From: Planctellipticum variicoloris
GTDB lineage: Bacteria; Planctomycetota; Planctomycetia; Planctomycetales; Planctomycetaceae
Assembly (NCBI RefSeq): GCF_030622045.1
Contig: NZ_CP130886.1
Location: 7,138,001-7,202,000, forward strand
Reading direction: 5' to 3'
DNA: 64,000 bases
Shown here: one piece after another, positions 45,824 to 54,390 of the stretch
Layout: every line of letters starts with the position of its first letter
Numbering within the stretch: position 1 is the first letter of the stretch
Position numbers and translations under genes: made by a program
The notes under the pieces: model-generated
The model's input: the letters and a program-made list of their open reading frames with translations, nothing else
Told to the model about the DNA's origin: nothing
Databases searched by the model: none

Positions 45824-46276
45824 ATGCCGGCAATTTTCGAACTGCGACATCGCGTCCGGGCCGACGAAGCCGACGAACTGGGACACGTCAGCAATCTCGT
45901 CTACCTCAAGTGGATGCAGTCCGCGGCGTTCGGCCACTCCGCCGCTCGGGGCTGGGGGATGGACGAATATCGGGCCATCAATGCAGGCTGGGTCGTGCGC
46001 TCGCACGAGATCGAGTATCTGCGGCCGGCATTTCCCGGAGATGAGGTCATTGTTCAGACCTGGATTGCCGACCTGAAAAAAATGACGTCGCTCCGCCGCT
46101 ACCAGATTCTCCGCCCTCACGACAACGTCCGACTGGCGGTCGCAGCCACCAACTGGGCCTTCATCGACTTCGCAACACATCGACTGAAGCGGGTCCCGCC
46201 GGAAGTCGCGGCGGCATTTGTCGTCATTCCAGACGGACCTGCGCTTCCTGAGCAAATCGACGAGCCGGCGACTTGA
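45824..46276 (+). CDS. Hotdog-fold acyl-CoA thioesterase
   Basis: A 150-residue 4HBT-type thioesterase that would cleave acyl-CoA thioesters. ELRHRVRADEADELGHVSNLVYLKWMQSAAF carries the catalytic-type acidic/His loop (normally D-x-D-xxG-H-V-N, here DEADELGHVSN). Then come HEIEYLRPAFPGDEVIVQTWI and NWAFIDFATHRLKRVP, the standard hotdog strands. The length fits YbgC/FadM-like members. A metabolic partner is not adjacent. A GTG-rich leader is visible but no strong Shine-Dalgarno. Confidence 0.83.
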   Translation: MPAIFELRHRVRADEADELGHVSNLVYLKWMQSAAFGHSAARGWGMDEYRAINAGWVVRSHEIEYLRPAFPGDEVIVQTWIADLKKMTSLRRYQILRPHDNVRLAVAATNWAFIDFATHRLKRVPPEVAAAFVVIPDGPALPEQIDEPAT

Positions 46277-46417
46277 CCGGCCCTGGGAGAACTTCAGTCG
46301 GTAGCATCTGCGAGTTTCGCTTCGGACTCGTGGTACTCCGTTCCCTCGGAACTTACGATCGGCGATTCGCAGCGCGATTCCTTCCGGGACTGGCGGCGAG
46401 CAGGAAGGCGAATTGGC

Positions 46418-49400
46418 ATGGGGTCCGCCGCTGCAGAACGGGTTGGCATCAACGGGGCTTCCGCGGCAACCCGCGGCGGAGCCTTGGCCGGCGCTGCGAT
46501 TCTCGCCGTCGGTCTGACGGAGCTCTCCCGTCTCACCCCGTCGGCCCCCCCCGCGATCCATCTGCTGACCGGCGTCTCGTTGGTGGCTTACCTCCAGGCG
46601 CCCCGAAGTCAGTGGTCGCGGATCGGGCTGATCCTGGCCATCTGCGGTCTGCTCTGCGGGACGGCCGCCGAACCTCTGTTGAGCCGGATCGTGGCGTCCA
46701 CCGGGCTGCAGGCAGGATCGATGCTGCTCGCCCTGCTCCTGATCCGGATCGAGTCCTGCGTCGGGACTCTGTCTGGCGTCCGTCGGATCCCTCCACCAGT
46801 GACGCGCGCGGCCGCCGCCGTGGGAGTCTCGATTCTGCTGTCGCTCCCCTGGTGGCGACAATTGCTGCCGAATCTGGGACCGTCCAGCGCCGTCTTCACG
46901 GCGACGCTGCTGGCTCACGTTCTGGGCGTTCTTTTCCTGGCGCCGCTGGCCTTCGAGCTGCGCCACGTCAACGGCGCCCGGCAGCGACTCTCGATCGACC
47001 GGGAATCGCTGATCTATCTGGGGAGCCTCATCCTGCTCGGCAGCGGCATCGGCTGGTTGGCCTCGGGCGCGATTCCGTGGGTCCTGCTGCCGCTGGGGAT
47101 CATCTTCTCCATGCAGGGCTGGGCGGCGCTGAGGTTGCCGATCTGGGTCGGAGCGATCGGCATGTTGCTGCTGACGCTGACGCTGATCATCCCGCCCCAT
47201 TTGTCCATCGGCCCGCTGGTCGTCTCTCGCGGAATCCCCGCTGTCTGGACGGTGGAGTTGCAGTTGTTTCTGCTGTCGGCCGGACTGGCGACGCTGCTGG
47301 GATCGATTTGTGTGGCGGGCACGCGCGCCATCGCGACCCGCGAAGCCCGCTACCGGGCCGTAGTGAATGACCAGGCGGATCTGATCGTCCGCTGGCGCCC
47401 GGACGGTGCGATCCTGTTCGCCAATTCCGCCTGCCGCAACTTCATGGCAGCCACGGGCGCCGCGCCGGAGCATCGAACGCCGGACAGACTCCCGTTCGCA
47501 GACGTTGAAGCCGTCCTCAGCGTCGTCACCCGCCTGACCCCGGAAGCTCCCGTCGAACAGTCCGCCCAGTACGCCGTGCTGAACGACAATCTCCCCGTCT
47601 GGCTGGAGTGGACGAATCGCGGCTTTTTTGACGGAGCCGGAAGGCTTGTCGAGATTCAGTCGGTCGGACGCGACGTATCGTCGCGCAAGAGCCTGGAAGA
47701 CCAGGTTCAGGAGCGGCTGCGATTCGACGAGCTGCTGGCCCGCACCGGTCGGCTCTTTCTGGACGCCGAACGGGGCCGCTACGACTCGGCCTTGCGCGAG
47801 GCTCTGACCGAACTGGGAAACGACCTGGGAGTCGACCGACTGCGATTGATCGAACTCGTCGAAGAATCCGGGGCCTGGCGCGTCCTCTCGGAATACTGGG
47901 CCCCGGGACTGACGCAAGGGGGCGATTGGGGACGCCCCAGATCGAGCGACCTGTGGAACTCGGCCGGCTGGCTCGCCGAGCAGACGGTGCTGGGTTCGAC
48001 TGTCGTCGTCGAACGGCTGGACGACCTGCCCGAATCCGCCGCCGATGAGCGTCGCGAGCTGGAACAGTGCTCCGTGAAGTCGCTGCTGCAGGTGCCGCTG
48101 CGCGCCGGAGGGAAGGTGCTGGGCGCGCTCTACGCGGAATCGCTCCGGACCGAACATGCCTGGTCGGTCGGCATGATCGATCGGATTCGCCTGATCGGCG
48201 GATTGTTTGCCGACGTCCTCGCCCGCTCGCGCTACGAGAGCTCGCTGCGGTTTCGCGAGCATTTCGAGCGACTGATCGGAGACGCCAGTTCGCGATTTAT
48301 CAATTGCGACGCGCGGCGAATCCCGCAGGAGATCGAGCGGCTGCTCGATCGCGTCGGAACATTTCTGCAGATCGACCGCTGCCAGTGCGTTGAACTTTCG
48401 GAGGCGCGCGACGTCGCGGAGCGCCGAAGTGAATGGTGCGCGCCGGGCATCGATCCGTTGTCCGACGAAGGTCGGCGGCTGATGGAACGAGATTTTCTGC
48501 GACTGGCGCCGGAGATTACTCCCGCCCGAATTCGGCAGGTCTCCCGCGTGGAAGATCTGTCGCAGGACGAAGATTCGCTGCGCAGCGTCCTGCTGGCCAA
48601 CGGGGTCAAGTCCATCGTGATCATTCCTGTCTCCGTGGAACTCGAAACCATTGGCATGCTCAGCCTGGTGTCGTTGCGACGCGTGAAGGAGCTGCCCGCC
48701 GATCGCCTGCCTCTGATGGCCATGCTCGGGGACCTGCTCGGCCACGCCATCCAGCGCGAACGGAGTGCGCGAAGTCTCGACCGCCAGCGCGAGGAACTCG
48801 CCCTGGCGTCGCGGTTGTCGATGATGGGCGAAATGGCCGCCGGCATCGCCCACGACGTCAAGCAACCCCTCCACGCCATTCGCGCATTCTCGGCGAGTAT
48901 CGAACGAGCGACCCGCGCTGGAATCGCACCGGATGGCGCGCCTCCGCCGGCCGACAAACTGGCGTACTGGGCCGGCCGGATCTCGGAACTGGTCGACCGC
49001 GCCGACGCGATCGTCTGCAAATACCGCGACTTCTGCCGGTCGTCGACGCAGGAACGCGAACGCCTGCCGGTCTCGCTGCCGATTCGGGACTCGCTCGCGA
49101 TCCTGCAGACCGAGCTCCACGAACAGGGAGTGACGATCGAGATGTCGCTGGGCGACGATCTCCCGCAGATCGTTGGCGACCGGATTCAATTGCAGCAGGT
49201 CTTCGTCAATCTCTTCAAAAATGCCTGCGATGAACTCGCCGAAGTCGAATCGGACCGGCGGCGCATCGTCGTCACGGGCCGCCGGTCCGATCGCGCTGGA
49301 GATGGCGGCGTCCAGATCTCGATCCGCGATTTTGGACGCGGTCTGGGGCAGGCAGCCGCCAATCAATTGTTTACACTGCTCTATACCACGAAGCCGACTG

Positions 49401-49531
49401 GCACCGGACTCGGCCTGGCAATCTGTCAGACCATCGTCGCCGATCATCGTGGTCATATCTGGTACGAATCGTCGGATCCCGGTGTTACGTTTCATGTCTG
49501 GCTCCCTTGCGCTGCGGAGACCTCGCCATGA
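46418..49531 (+). CDS. MASE1-like/PAS/GAF sensor histidine kinase
   Basis: A 1037-residue membrane kinase. Residues 20-300 hold about eight helices of a MASE1-like sensor. A PAS domain (about 305-425) begins RYRAVVNDQADLIVRWRPDGAILFANSACRNFM. Two GAF domains follow (about 430-590 and 605-775). The catalytic core has the H-box MGEMAAGIAHDVKQPLHAI (phospho-His about 812), the N-box VFVNLFKNACDEL (about 935) and the G-boxes DFGRGLGQ and TKPTGTGLGLAICQ. The KQPL variant is typical of kinases paired with FixJ-type regulators (FixL/DctB-like group). The next gene encodes such a regulator and overlaps the stop by 4 bp. AGGAAGG precedes the ATG. Confidence 0.87.
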   Translation: MGSAAAERVGINGASAATRGGALAGAAILAVGLTELSRLTPSAPPAIHLLTGVSLVAYLQAPRSQWSRIGLILAICGLLCGTAAEPLLSRIVASTGLQAGSMLLALLLIRIESCVGTLSGVRRIPPPVTRAAAAVGVSILLSLPWWRQLLPNLGPSSAVFTATLLAHVLGVLFLAPLAFELRHVNGARQRLSIDRESLIYLGSLILLGSGIGWLASGAIPWVLLPLGIIFSMQGWAALRLPIWVGAIGMLLLTLTLIIPPHLSIGPLVVSRGIPAVWTVELQLFLLSAGLATLLGSICVAGTRAIATREARYRAVVNDQADLIVRWRPDGAILFANSACRNFMAATGAAPEHRTPDRLPFADVEAVLSVVTRLTPEAPVEQSAQYAVLNDNLPVWLEWTNRGFFDGAGRLVEIQSVGRDVSSRKSLEDQVQERLRFDELLARTGRLFLDAERGRYDSALREALTELGNDLGVDRLRLIELVEESGAWRVLSEYWAPGLTQGGDWGRPRSSDLWNSAGWLAEQTVLGSTVVVERLDDLPESAADERRELEQCSVKSLLQVPLRAGGKVLGALYAESLRTEHAWSVGMIDRIRLIGGLFADVLARSRYESSLRFREHFERLIGDASSRFINCDARRIPQEIERLLDRVGTFLQIDRCQCVELSEARDVAERRSEWCAPGIDPLSDEGRRLMERDFLRLAPEITPARIRQVSRVEDLSQDEDSLRSVLLANGVKSIVIIPVSVELETIGMLSLVSLRRVKELPADRLPLMAMLGDLLGHAIQRERSARSLDRQREELALASRLSMMGEMAAGIAHDVKQPLHAIRAFSASIERATRAGIAPDGAPPPADKLAYWAGRISELVDRADAIVCKYRDFCRSSTQERERLPVSLPIRDSLAILQTELHEQGVTIEMSLGDDLPQIVGDRIQLQQVFVNLFKNACDELAEVESDRRRIVVTGRRSDRAGDGGVQISIRDFGRGLGQAAANQLFTLLYTTKPTGTGLGLAICQTIVADHRGHIWYESSDPGVTFHVWLPCAAETSP

Positions 49532-50154
49532 TTCCGAAAGAGTCTCGAGTTTTCATCGTCGATGACGACGGCGACGTCCGGGAAGCGATCGCCACCCTGG
49601 TGACGCAGCTCGGCCTCGCCGCGACCGGCTTCGAGTCGGCGGAAGCGTTTCTTGTCGGCTATCGGGGGGAACGCCCCGCCTGCGTCGTGACGGACGTTCG
49701 CATGCTTGGCATGACCGGACTGGAACTGCAGGTGGAACTGGGCCGCCGGGGACTGCTGCTGCCGGTCATCGTTCTGACCGCGCACGCCGACACCCCCACG
49801 ACGGTTCGGGCCATGAAGCAGGGCGCCTTCACGCTGCTCGATAAGCCGTGCCGCGATTCCGAATTGTGGGAGGCGATCCGGGCGGCTCTGGAACAGGACG
49901 TCGAGCAGGTGCGGCTCGAAGCCCGCCAGCGTGAACTGCAGGCGCACCTGGCCCTGCTCACGCAGGGCGAGCAGGATGTGCTCGACCTGCTGATGGAAGG
50001 CGAAGCCAATAAGGTGATCGCACAAAAGCTGGATCTCGGCCTCCGGACCGTCGAGGCGCGCCGACAATCGCTCCTCAAGAAATTCGAAGTCGATTCGCTC
50101 GCCGAACTGATTCCGCTGGTCCTGCTGGCCCGTCAGGGGCAGGTGCGGAACTGA
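49528..50154 (+). CDS. FixJ-type response regulator
   Basis: A 208-residue two-domain regulator. The receiver domain has VFIVDDDGDVREAI, the phospho-Asp in CVVTDVRMLGMTGLEL, the switch Thr in VIVLTAHADT and the Lys in TLLDKPCRDSEL. The LuxR-type helix-turn-helix is LTQGEQDVLDLLMEGEANKVIAQKLDLGLRTVEARRQSLLKKF. It starts at ATG 49528 inside the stop of the kinase gene (ATGA), so the two are co-translated and form one two-component system. Targets are not visible in the window. Confidence 0.92.
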   Translation: MIPKESRVFIVDDDGDVREAIATLVTQLGLAATGFESAEAFLVGYRGERPACVVTDVRMLGMTGLELQVELGRRGLLLPVIVLTAHADTPTTVRAMKQGAFTLLDKPCRDSELWEAIRAALEQDVEQVRLEARQRELQAHLALLTQGEQDVLDLLMEGEANKVIAQKLDLGLRTVEARRQSLLKKFEVDSLAELIPLVLLARQGQVRN

Positions 50155-50446
50155 ACGCCCGACCGGTCAAAACACGCGCTGGCGGTCCGCGGCAACGCGA
50201 TGTACCGGCGCGACGGCCGGAGGAGCTGCAATCGTCTGAAATACCAACGCCCGCCGGTCTGCGAAACCCGGCGGACGTTGGCTTCTGCCCTCGACGGTAA
50301 CACGGAGTTACCGTTCGCTGCCGAGGCCCTGTCTCAACTCCCGCCCCTCTTTCGCTCAAGGAGAGAGCCCGGCCTGGCCACGTAGTGAATTCATCGCCGG
50401 CCCGGCGCCGGCACGCCGACCACTTCAGGACCGAGAGCCGTCGGAA

Positions 50447-51526
50447 CTAAAACGCTATGGCGACTCCCAACTGCGTCAGGAACGGCGACACGGTCTCTGT
50501 CAGGCCGGCGTTGGCCGAACCGAAAGTCATTACCCGACGGTTGATCTGGTAAAAGAACCCGGCTCCAGCGACCGCGTCGGCCCCACCGGATGCCTGGACC
50601 GGCACTCCGTAGTAGCCGTGCACGAATACGGAAAACGAGTCGGTCACCTCCTGCTCCAACGCCGCCTGGACCGAGAACGTGAAATCGTTCTGGCTGACAT
50701 TCACGACAGTTGGATGCCTGTCGGCCGGACCGCCGCCCCCCGTGATCAGGTAGATGCTGCTTTCTCCTCCTGCATACGAAACGGTCGCCTCCAGATTGGT
50801 TTGCTCCGTAAACGGAAAGTCCATGTTGATATTCAGCGACGGATCGATCCCCGCCTGAAATGCGGGGCTGCCGAGTCGACTCTGCAGCGACGCCTCGAAC
50901 GAAACAGCGGGGATGAAATACTCCATCCGGTCGTTCCAGAGATGAATCTTCGTGTCGAACGTCAGGACGCCAAAGCCGGTTGTTTGATTCGGGCTGATCA
51001 AAGACGTCAACCCGGTCCCCAGCACGCGGAACTCCACGTCGTCGGTGACGCCATACCGGAGCAGAAATGGAGTGGCGTACGCTGAAGAGGTGCTGGCGTT
51101 CTTGGTACGGAACGACGCCGGCCCCATTTCGACGTATGCCTGCCCCTTTCGAAGCGTGTACGCGCTATTCGGGTAATCGCCCATGTCCGGGCCGGGGTTG
51201 GCGATATCCGCCTCTTCGGTCGAACTCGAGTCATTCTGAGTCAGGCGGAGTCGGGCAGGATCTCCGGCCCGATTCCGGGCCAGGCCGGATCGTTGAGTCA
51301 GCCAGGGGAATTCCGCATCAGTTGCCGCGAACTCCGCTGCCCGCGGAGCGGGAAAGACTTCGGAATCCGCCGACCACCAGGGGGCTGACGGCGATATCTG
51401 CCCCACAGATTCCAGGGAATCATTGTGCGGCGGTGCAGCGCAAGCAAACGTCCCCGGAGCCAGGATCGCCGCAGCCAACAGCAGGCTCACGACGGCTCTG
51501 ACGGTGCCAATGCGGCTCGCAGCCAT
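50447..51526 (-). CDS. Outer-membrane porin-like protein (MetA-pathway family)
   Basis: A 359-residue exported protein. The signal is GTVRAVVSLLLAAAILAPGTFACA. A variable segment precedes the barrel region, which starts near TLRKGQAYVEMGPASF. It continues with LLRYGVTDDVEFRVLGTGL, GVLTFDTKIHLWND, FIPAVSFEASLQSRLG, TNLEATVSYAG, FTFSVQAALEQEVTDSFSVFVHGYYGV and ends GVAIAF. This is the pattern of the putative MetA-pathway phenol degradation/transporter family, with a C-terminal aromatic as in outer-membrane barrels. The ATG at 51526 was chosen for the signal peptide; the frame is open 87 codons further but without similarity. Confidence 0.77.
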   Translation of the reverse strand: MAASRIGTVRAVVSLLLAAAILAPGTFACAAPPHNDSLESVGQISPSAPWWSADSEVFPAPRAAEFAATDAEFPWLTQRSGLARNRAGDPARLRLTQNDSSSTEEADIANPGPDMGDYPNSAYTLRKGQAYVEMGPASFRTKNASTSSAYATPFLLRYGVTDDVEFRVLGTGLTSLISPNQTTGFGVLTFDTKIHLWNDRMEYFIPAVSFEASLQSRLGSPAFQAGIDPSLNINMDFPFTEQTNLEATVSYAGGESSIYLITGGGGPADRHPTVVNVSQNDFTFSVQAALEQEVTDSFSVFVHGYYGVPVQASGGADAVAGAGFFYQINRRVMTFGSANAGLTETVSPFLTQLGVAIAF

Positions 51527-51828
51527 ATTGCTTCGCCAGTTCGACGACCGCCGGTAAAAACGATTGCTCCCCTCCCCCCGACTCGCAATCGAGTCGAGTT
51601 GGAAGTCTGAGCGATTGAAGGGCGCGAGCGGGATGTATCTGACTTGGCCGATTTGGACAACACCAGTTTCTCCAACGAACAGCCTGTTGAAGAATTGGCG
51701 ACTGACAGAGATGCCTGCCCCGCCAGCAGTAAACCCCTTAAAGGTGCCCAGACATTCCCGTCCGGGCTTCTCGACAAAATCATCCAACGGACTGTAAACA
51801 CCGACCGCGAGCCGGCGTCGAATCGGCG
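51527..51828. other. Spacer, nothing recognised
   Basis: About 300 bp between two minus-strand genes. It is the upstream region of the porin-like gene. No repeat or hairpin family was recognised. Confidence 0.35.
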
Positions 51829-52320
51829 TCAGCGCTGTCGCTGTCCTCCGACGAAATTCGTCGGAGTATCCGTAAACGCCCGCACTTCGTACTTGCGATA
51901 ATCCTCGTCAAACGTAAAGACGAACACTTCGTCGCCCGCCTTGCCGCGGAAGCTGCAGATCACCATCTGCTCGGTGGCCATGATCCAATGACCCTTTTGT
52001 GGAATCGTCGTCTCCCAGGCGCCGTCTTTGTGAAACGTCATACGCCCCTTCTGACCTTGAGCCGGACGATCGAACGACCAGGTGGAGTCGGCGATCTTCT
52101 TGCGAGCATCAGCCAGCGGATCAAATTCCGGAAAGGGCTCGGCCAGTTCCGCGCGCTGGATCCAGCCATTCAGCCGAAGCAACTCGTCGGCATTCTTTTC
52201 GGCCTTCGCCTTTCGCTCGGACCGCATCGATCCCATCCAGGCCGCCATGTTCGGAAACAGCACGGTACGCGGCCAGCGGGGATCTGTTTCCCGATGCCAG
52301 GTAAGATGGACCTCGGCCAT
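51829..52320 (-). CDS. Hypothetical protein
   Basis: A 163-residue protein of unknown family. The first half is helical and charged (MRSERKAKAEKNADELLRL). The second half forms strands (STWSFDRPAQGQKGRMTFHKDGAWETT, HWIMATEQMVICSFR, EVFVFTFDEDYRKYEVRAF), a lipocalin-like or repeated-sheet pattern often found in planctomycete small secreted or regulatory proteins. No signal peptide is visible. A function is not suggested. Confidence 0.6.
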   Translation of the reverse strand: MAEVHLTWHRETDPRWPRTVLFPNMAAWMGSMRSERKAKAEKNADELLRLNGWIQRAELAEPFPEFDPLADARKKIADSTWSFDRPAQGQKGRMTFHKDGAWETTIPQKGHWIMATEQMVICSFRGKAGDEVFVFTFDEDYRKYEVRAFTDTPTNFVGGQRQR

Positions 52321-52375
52321 TCGTTCGGTTCCCTCCCGGATCGCAAACAGGACATCGTCGCAGTCCTGTCGACGA

Positions 52376-52495
52376 GCGACAGCGGTCGCGGAGTTTCAAG
52401 AACCCGCGCAGAACGTAGAGGTCCGCCGTGATGGCGGCGAACAGGGAGTGGAAGACGTTCTGCGTCGCCGCCCAGCCGTCGGTGTTGACCGTCTG
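52376..52495 (-). pseudogene. Transposase fragment
   Basis: One minus-strand frame reads QTVNTDGWAATQNVFHSLF then AAITADLYVLRGFLKLRDRCR. This resembles the VNTDGW..TQ..W..LFP.I.VILCFLHxFLKIRDR core I know from a family of bacterial transposases. Similarity fades on both sides, and no start, stop or inverted repeats fit a complete element. It is a decayed remnant. I could not place the family name with certainty. Confidence 0.5.
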
Positions 52496-52962
52496 CGCAG
52501 CGTCGCCTGCGGGGTTGGGCGCTGCTCTGGAACTTCCGCCCGTTTGCCCCCCGCAGCGGCCGACTGCGCCCTCACGACAGCCCGGCCCATCGGCTCAATG
52601 GTAAACGCGACCGCGAACACTGACTCCACAAACCGATGGGATGGCCTCCTCCTCTCTGATGGGCGACAGAAACCAGATACCTGCAATCCGGGTAGAGTCA
52701 GGGAACTCGACATCCGAATGGAATCCCGGAGGTCAAGGAGAGGGCAGGGGCCGTCGCCATGCCGTGAACGGACGGCTTGCCGCCGAACGCTGGATTCAGT
52801 AGAAGCAGAGAGGTGGGTAGGCAGCGGAACAGAGCGAGAATCTGTCACGCGATGTCACTCTCGACGGAAGACATGCCCTTCGAAGACTCAGGGACGTGGC
52901 GCCCGGAGTCTGCTCCTCACTCGCCACGAATCACTCATCACTCACTACTTTTCAGGTTCCCC
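52496..52962. other. Spacer upstream of asnS
   Basis: About 470 bp between the transposase remnant and asnS. It holds a C-rich CACTCGCCACG/CATCACTCACTAC array (about 52918-52949) immediately before the asnS start. No gene is supported. Confidence 0.5.
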
Positions 52963-54375
52963 ATGTCATCGTTCAGCCGGATCGCCGTGATTCTCCGTGA
53001 CGGGCAGCCCGGGCAGACCGTCGACGTCCGCGGCTGGGTGCGGACAAAGCGCGAGTCGAAGGGGGAGTTCGCGTTCCTCGAAGTCAACGACGGAAGCTGC
53101 TTCGGCAACCTGCAGCTCATCGTCGACGGAAACGTCCCCGACTACGCGGCCCTGATGAAGGAGATCGGGACCGGAGCGAGCATTCACGCCGTCGGCGAAG
53201 TGAAGGAGTCGCCGGGCAAGGGGCAGCGGATTGAAGTCCACGTCCGTTCGCTGCGGGTGCTCGGGACGGCCGATCCCGCGACGTATCCCCTGCAGAAGAA
53301 GGGGCACAGTTTCGAGTTTCTGCGAGAGAAGGCGCACCTGCGGGCGCGGACGAATTCGCTCGGGGCCGTGGCCCGCGTGCGGAACGCGATCTGCTTCGCC
53401 ATTCATGAGTTCTACCAGTCCCGCGGCTTTCTGTATGTCCACACGCCGGTCATCACGACCAGCGACTGCGAAGGGGCCGGGCAGCTCTTCCAGGTGACGA
53501 CGCTGGATCTCGCTCGCCTGGCGGCGCTCAAACAGGAACAGGGGAAACCCGTCGAGATCGATTACGGCCAGGATTTCTTCGGCAAGAAGGCCGGGCTCAC
53601 GGTCAGCGGTCAGCTCGAAGGAGAAACCTACGCCTGCGCGCTGGGGGACATCTACACGTTCGGGCCGACATTCCGGGCGGAGAACTCCAACACCACGCGG
53701 CATCTCTCCGAGTTCTGGATGGTCGAACCGGAGATGGCCTTCTACGAGCTCGATGACAACATGCAGCTCGCCGAGGACTTCGTGAAGTTCGTGATCCGGG
53801 CCGTGCTGGAAAAGTGCCCGGACGATCTGAAGTTCTTTAACGAGCGGATCGAACCGACGCTGCTGGCGTCGCTGGAGAACATCGTTTCGCACGAGTTCAT
53901 CCGGCTGACTTACACCGAGGCCGTCGACATTCTCGAAAAGTCCGGCCGGACGTTCGAGTATCCGATCGCGTGGGGCAAGGATCTGCAGAGCGAGCACGAG
54001 CGGTATCTGACCGAGGAGCACTTCAAGCAGCCGGTGATCCTGACCGACTACCCGCGGGCGATCAAGTCGTTCTACATGCGCTGCAACGCAGACGGGAAGA
54101 CAGTCCGCGCGATGGACGTGCTGGTGCCGCGGATCGGCGAGATCATTGGCGGCAGCCAGCGCGAGGAACGCTACGACGTGCTGGTCGACCGCATGCGGGA
54201 GTCGCACCTCAATCCCGACGACTACTGGTGGTACCTGGAGCTGCGCAAATACGGCACGGTCCCCCACAGCGGATTCGGCCTGGGGCTGGAGCGGACGGTC
54301 CAGCTCATCACCGGGATGCAGAACATCCGCGACTGCATCCCGTTCCCGCGGACGCCCAAGAGCGCCGACTTCTGA
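52963..54375 (+). CDS. asnS: Asparaginyl-tRNA synthetase
   Basis: A 470-residue class IIb aminoacyl-tRNA synthetase that charges tRNA-Asn. The OB-fold anticodon domain opens with [26 protein letters not shown]. The catalytic core has motif 1 ([24 protein letters not shown]), motif 2 ([27 protein letters not shown]) and motif 3 ([15 protein letters not shown]). FRAENSNT is the asparagine-type signature. The sequence [18 protein letters not shown] and its length agree with the asparagine enzyme rather than AspRS. The ATG at 52963 fits the family N-terminus. It is convergent with smc only 15 bp away. Confidence 0.95.
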   Translation: MSSFSRIAVILRDGQPGQTVDVRGWVRTKRESKGEFAFLEVNDGSCFGNLQLIVDGNVPDYAALMKEIGTGASIHAVGEVKESPGKGQRIEVHVRSLRVLGTADPATYPLQKKGHSFEFLREKAHLRARTNSLGAVARVRNAICFAIHEFYQSRGFLYVHTPVITTSDCEGAGQLFQVTTLDLARLAALKQEQGKPVEIDYGQDFFGKKAGLTVSGQLEGETYACALGDIYTFGPTFRAENSNTTRHLSEFWMVEPEMAFYELDDNMQLAEDFVKFVIRAVLEKCPDDLKFFNERIEPTLLASLENIVSHEFIRLTYTEAVDILEKSGRTFEYPIAWGKDLQSEHERYLTEEHFKQPVILTDYPRAIKSFYMRCNADGKTVRAMDVLVPRIGEIIGGSQREERYDVLVDRMRESHLNPDDYWWYLELRKYGTVPHSGFGLGLERTVQLITGMQNIRDCIPFPRTPKSADF

Positions 54376-54390
54376 GCGAGATCGTTCCGG

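Noticed and set aside
45737-49495. A 1252-codon open frame antisense to the histidine kinase
   Set aside because: It has low-complexity Arg/Gln/Asp composition, and the opposite strand carries a complete kinase. It is a typical shadow frame in GC-rich DNA.
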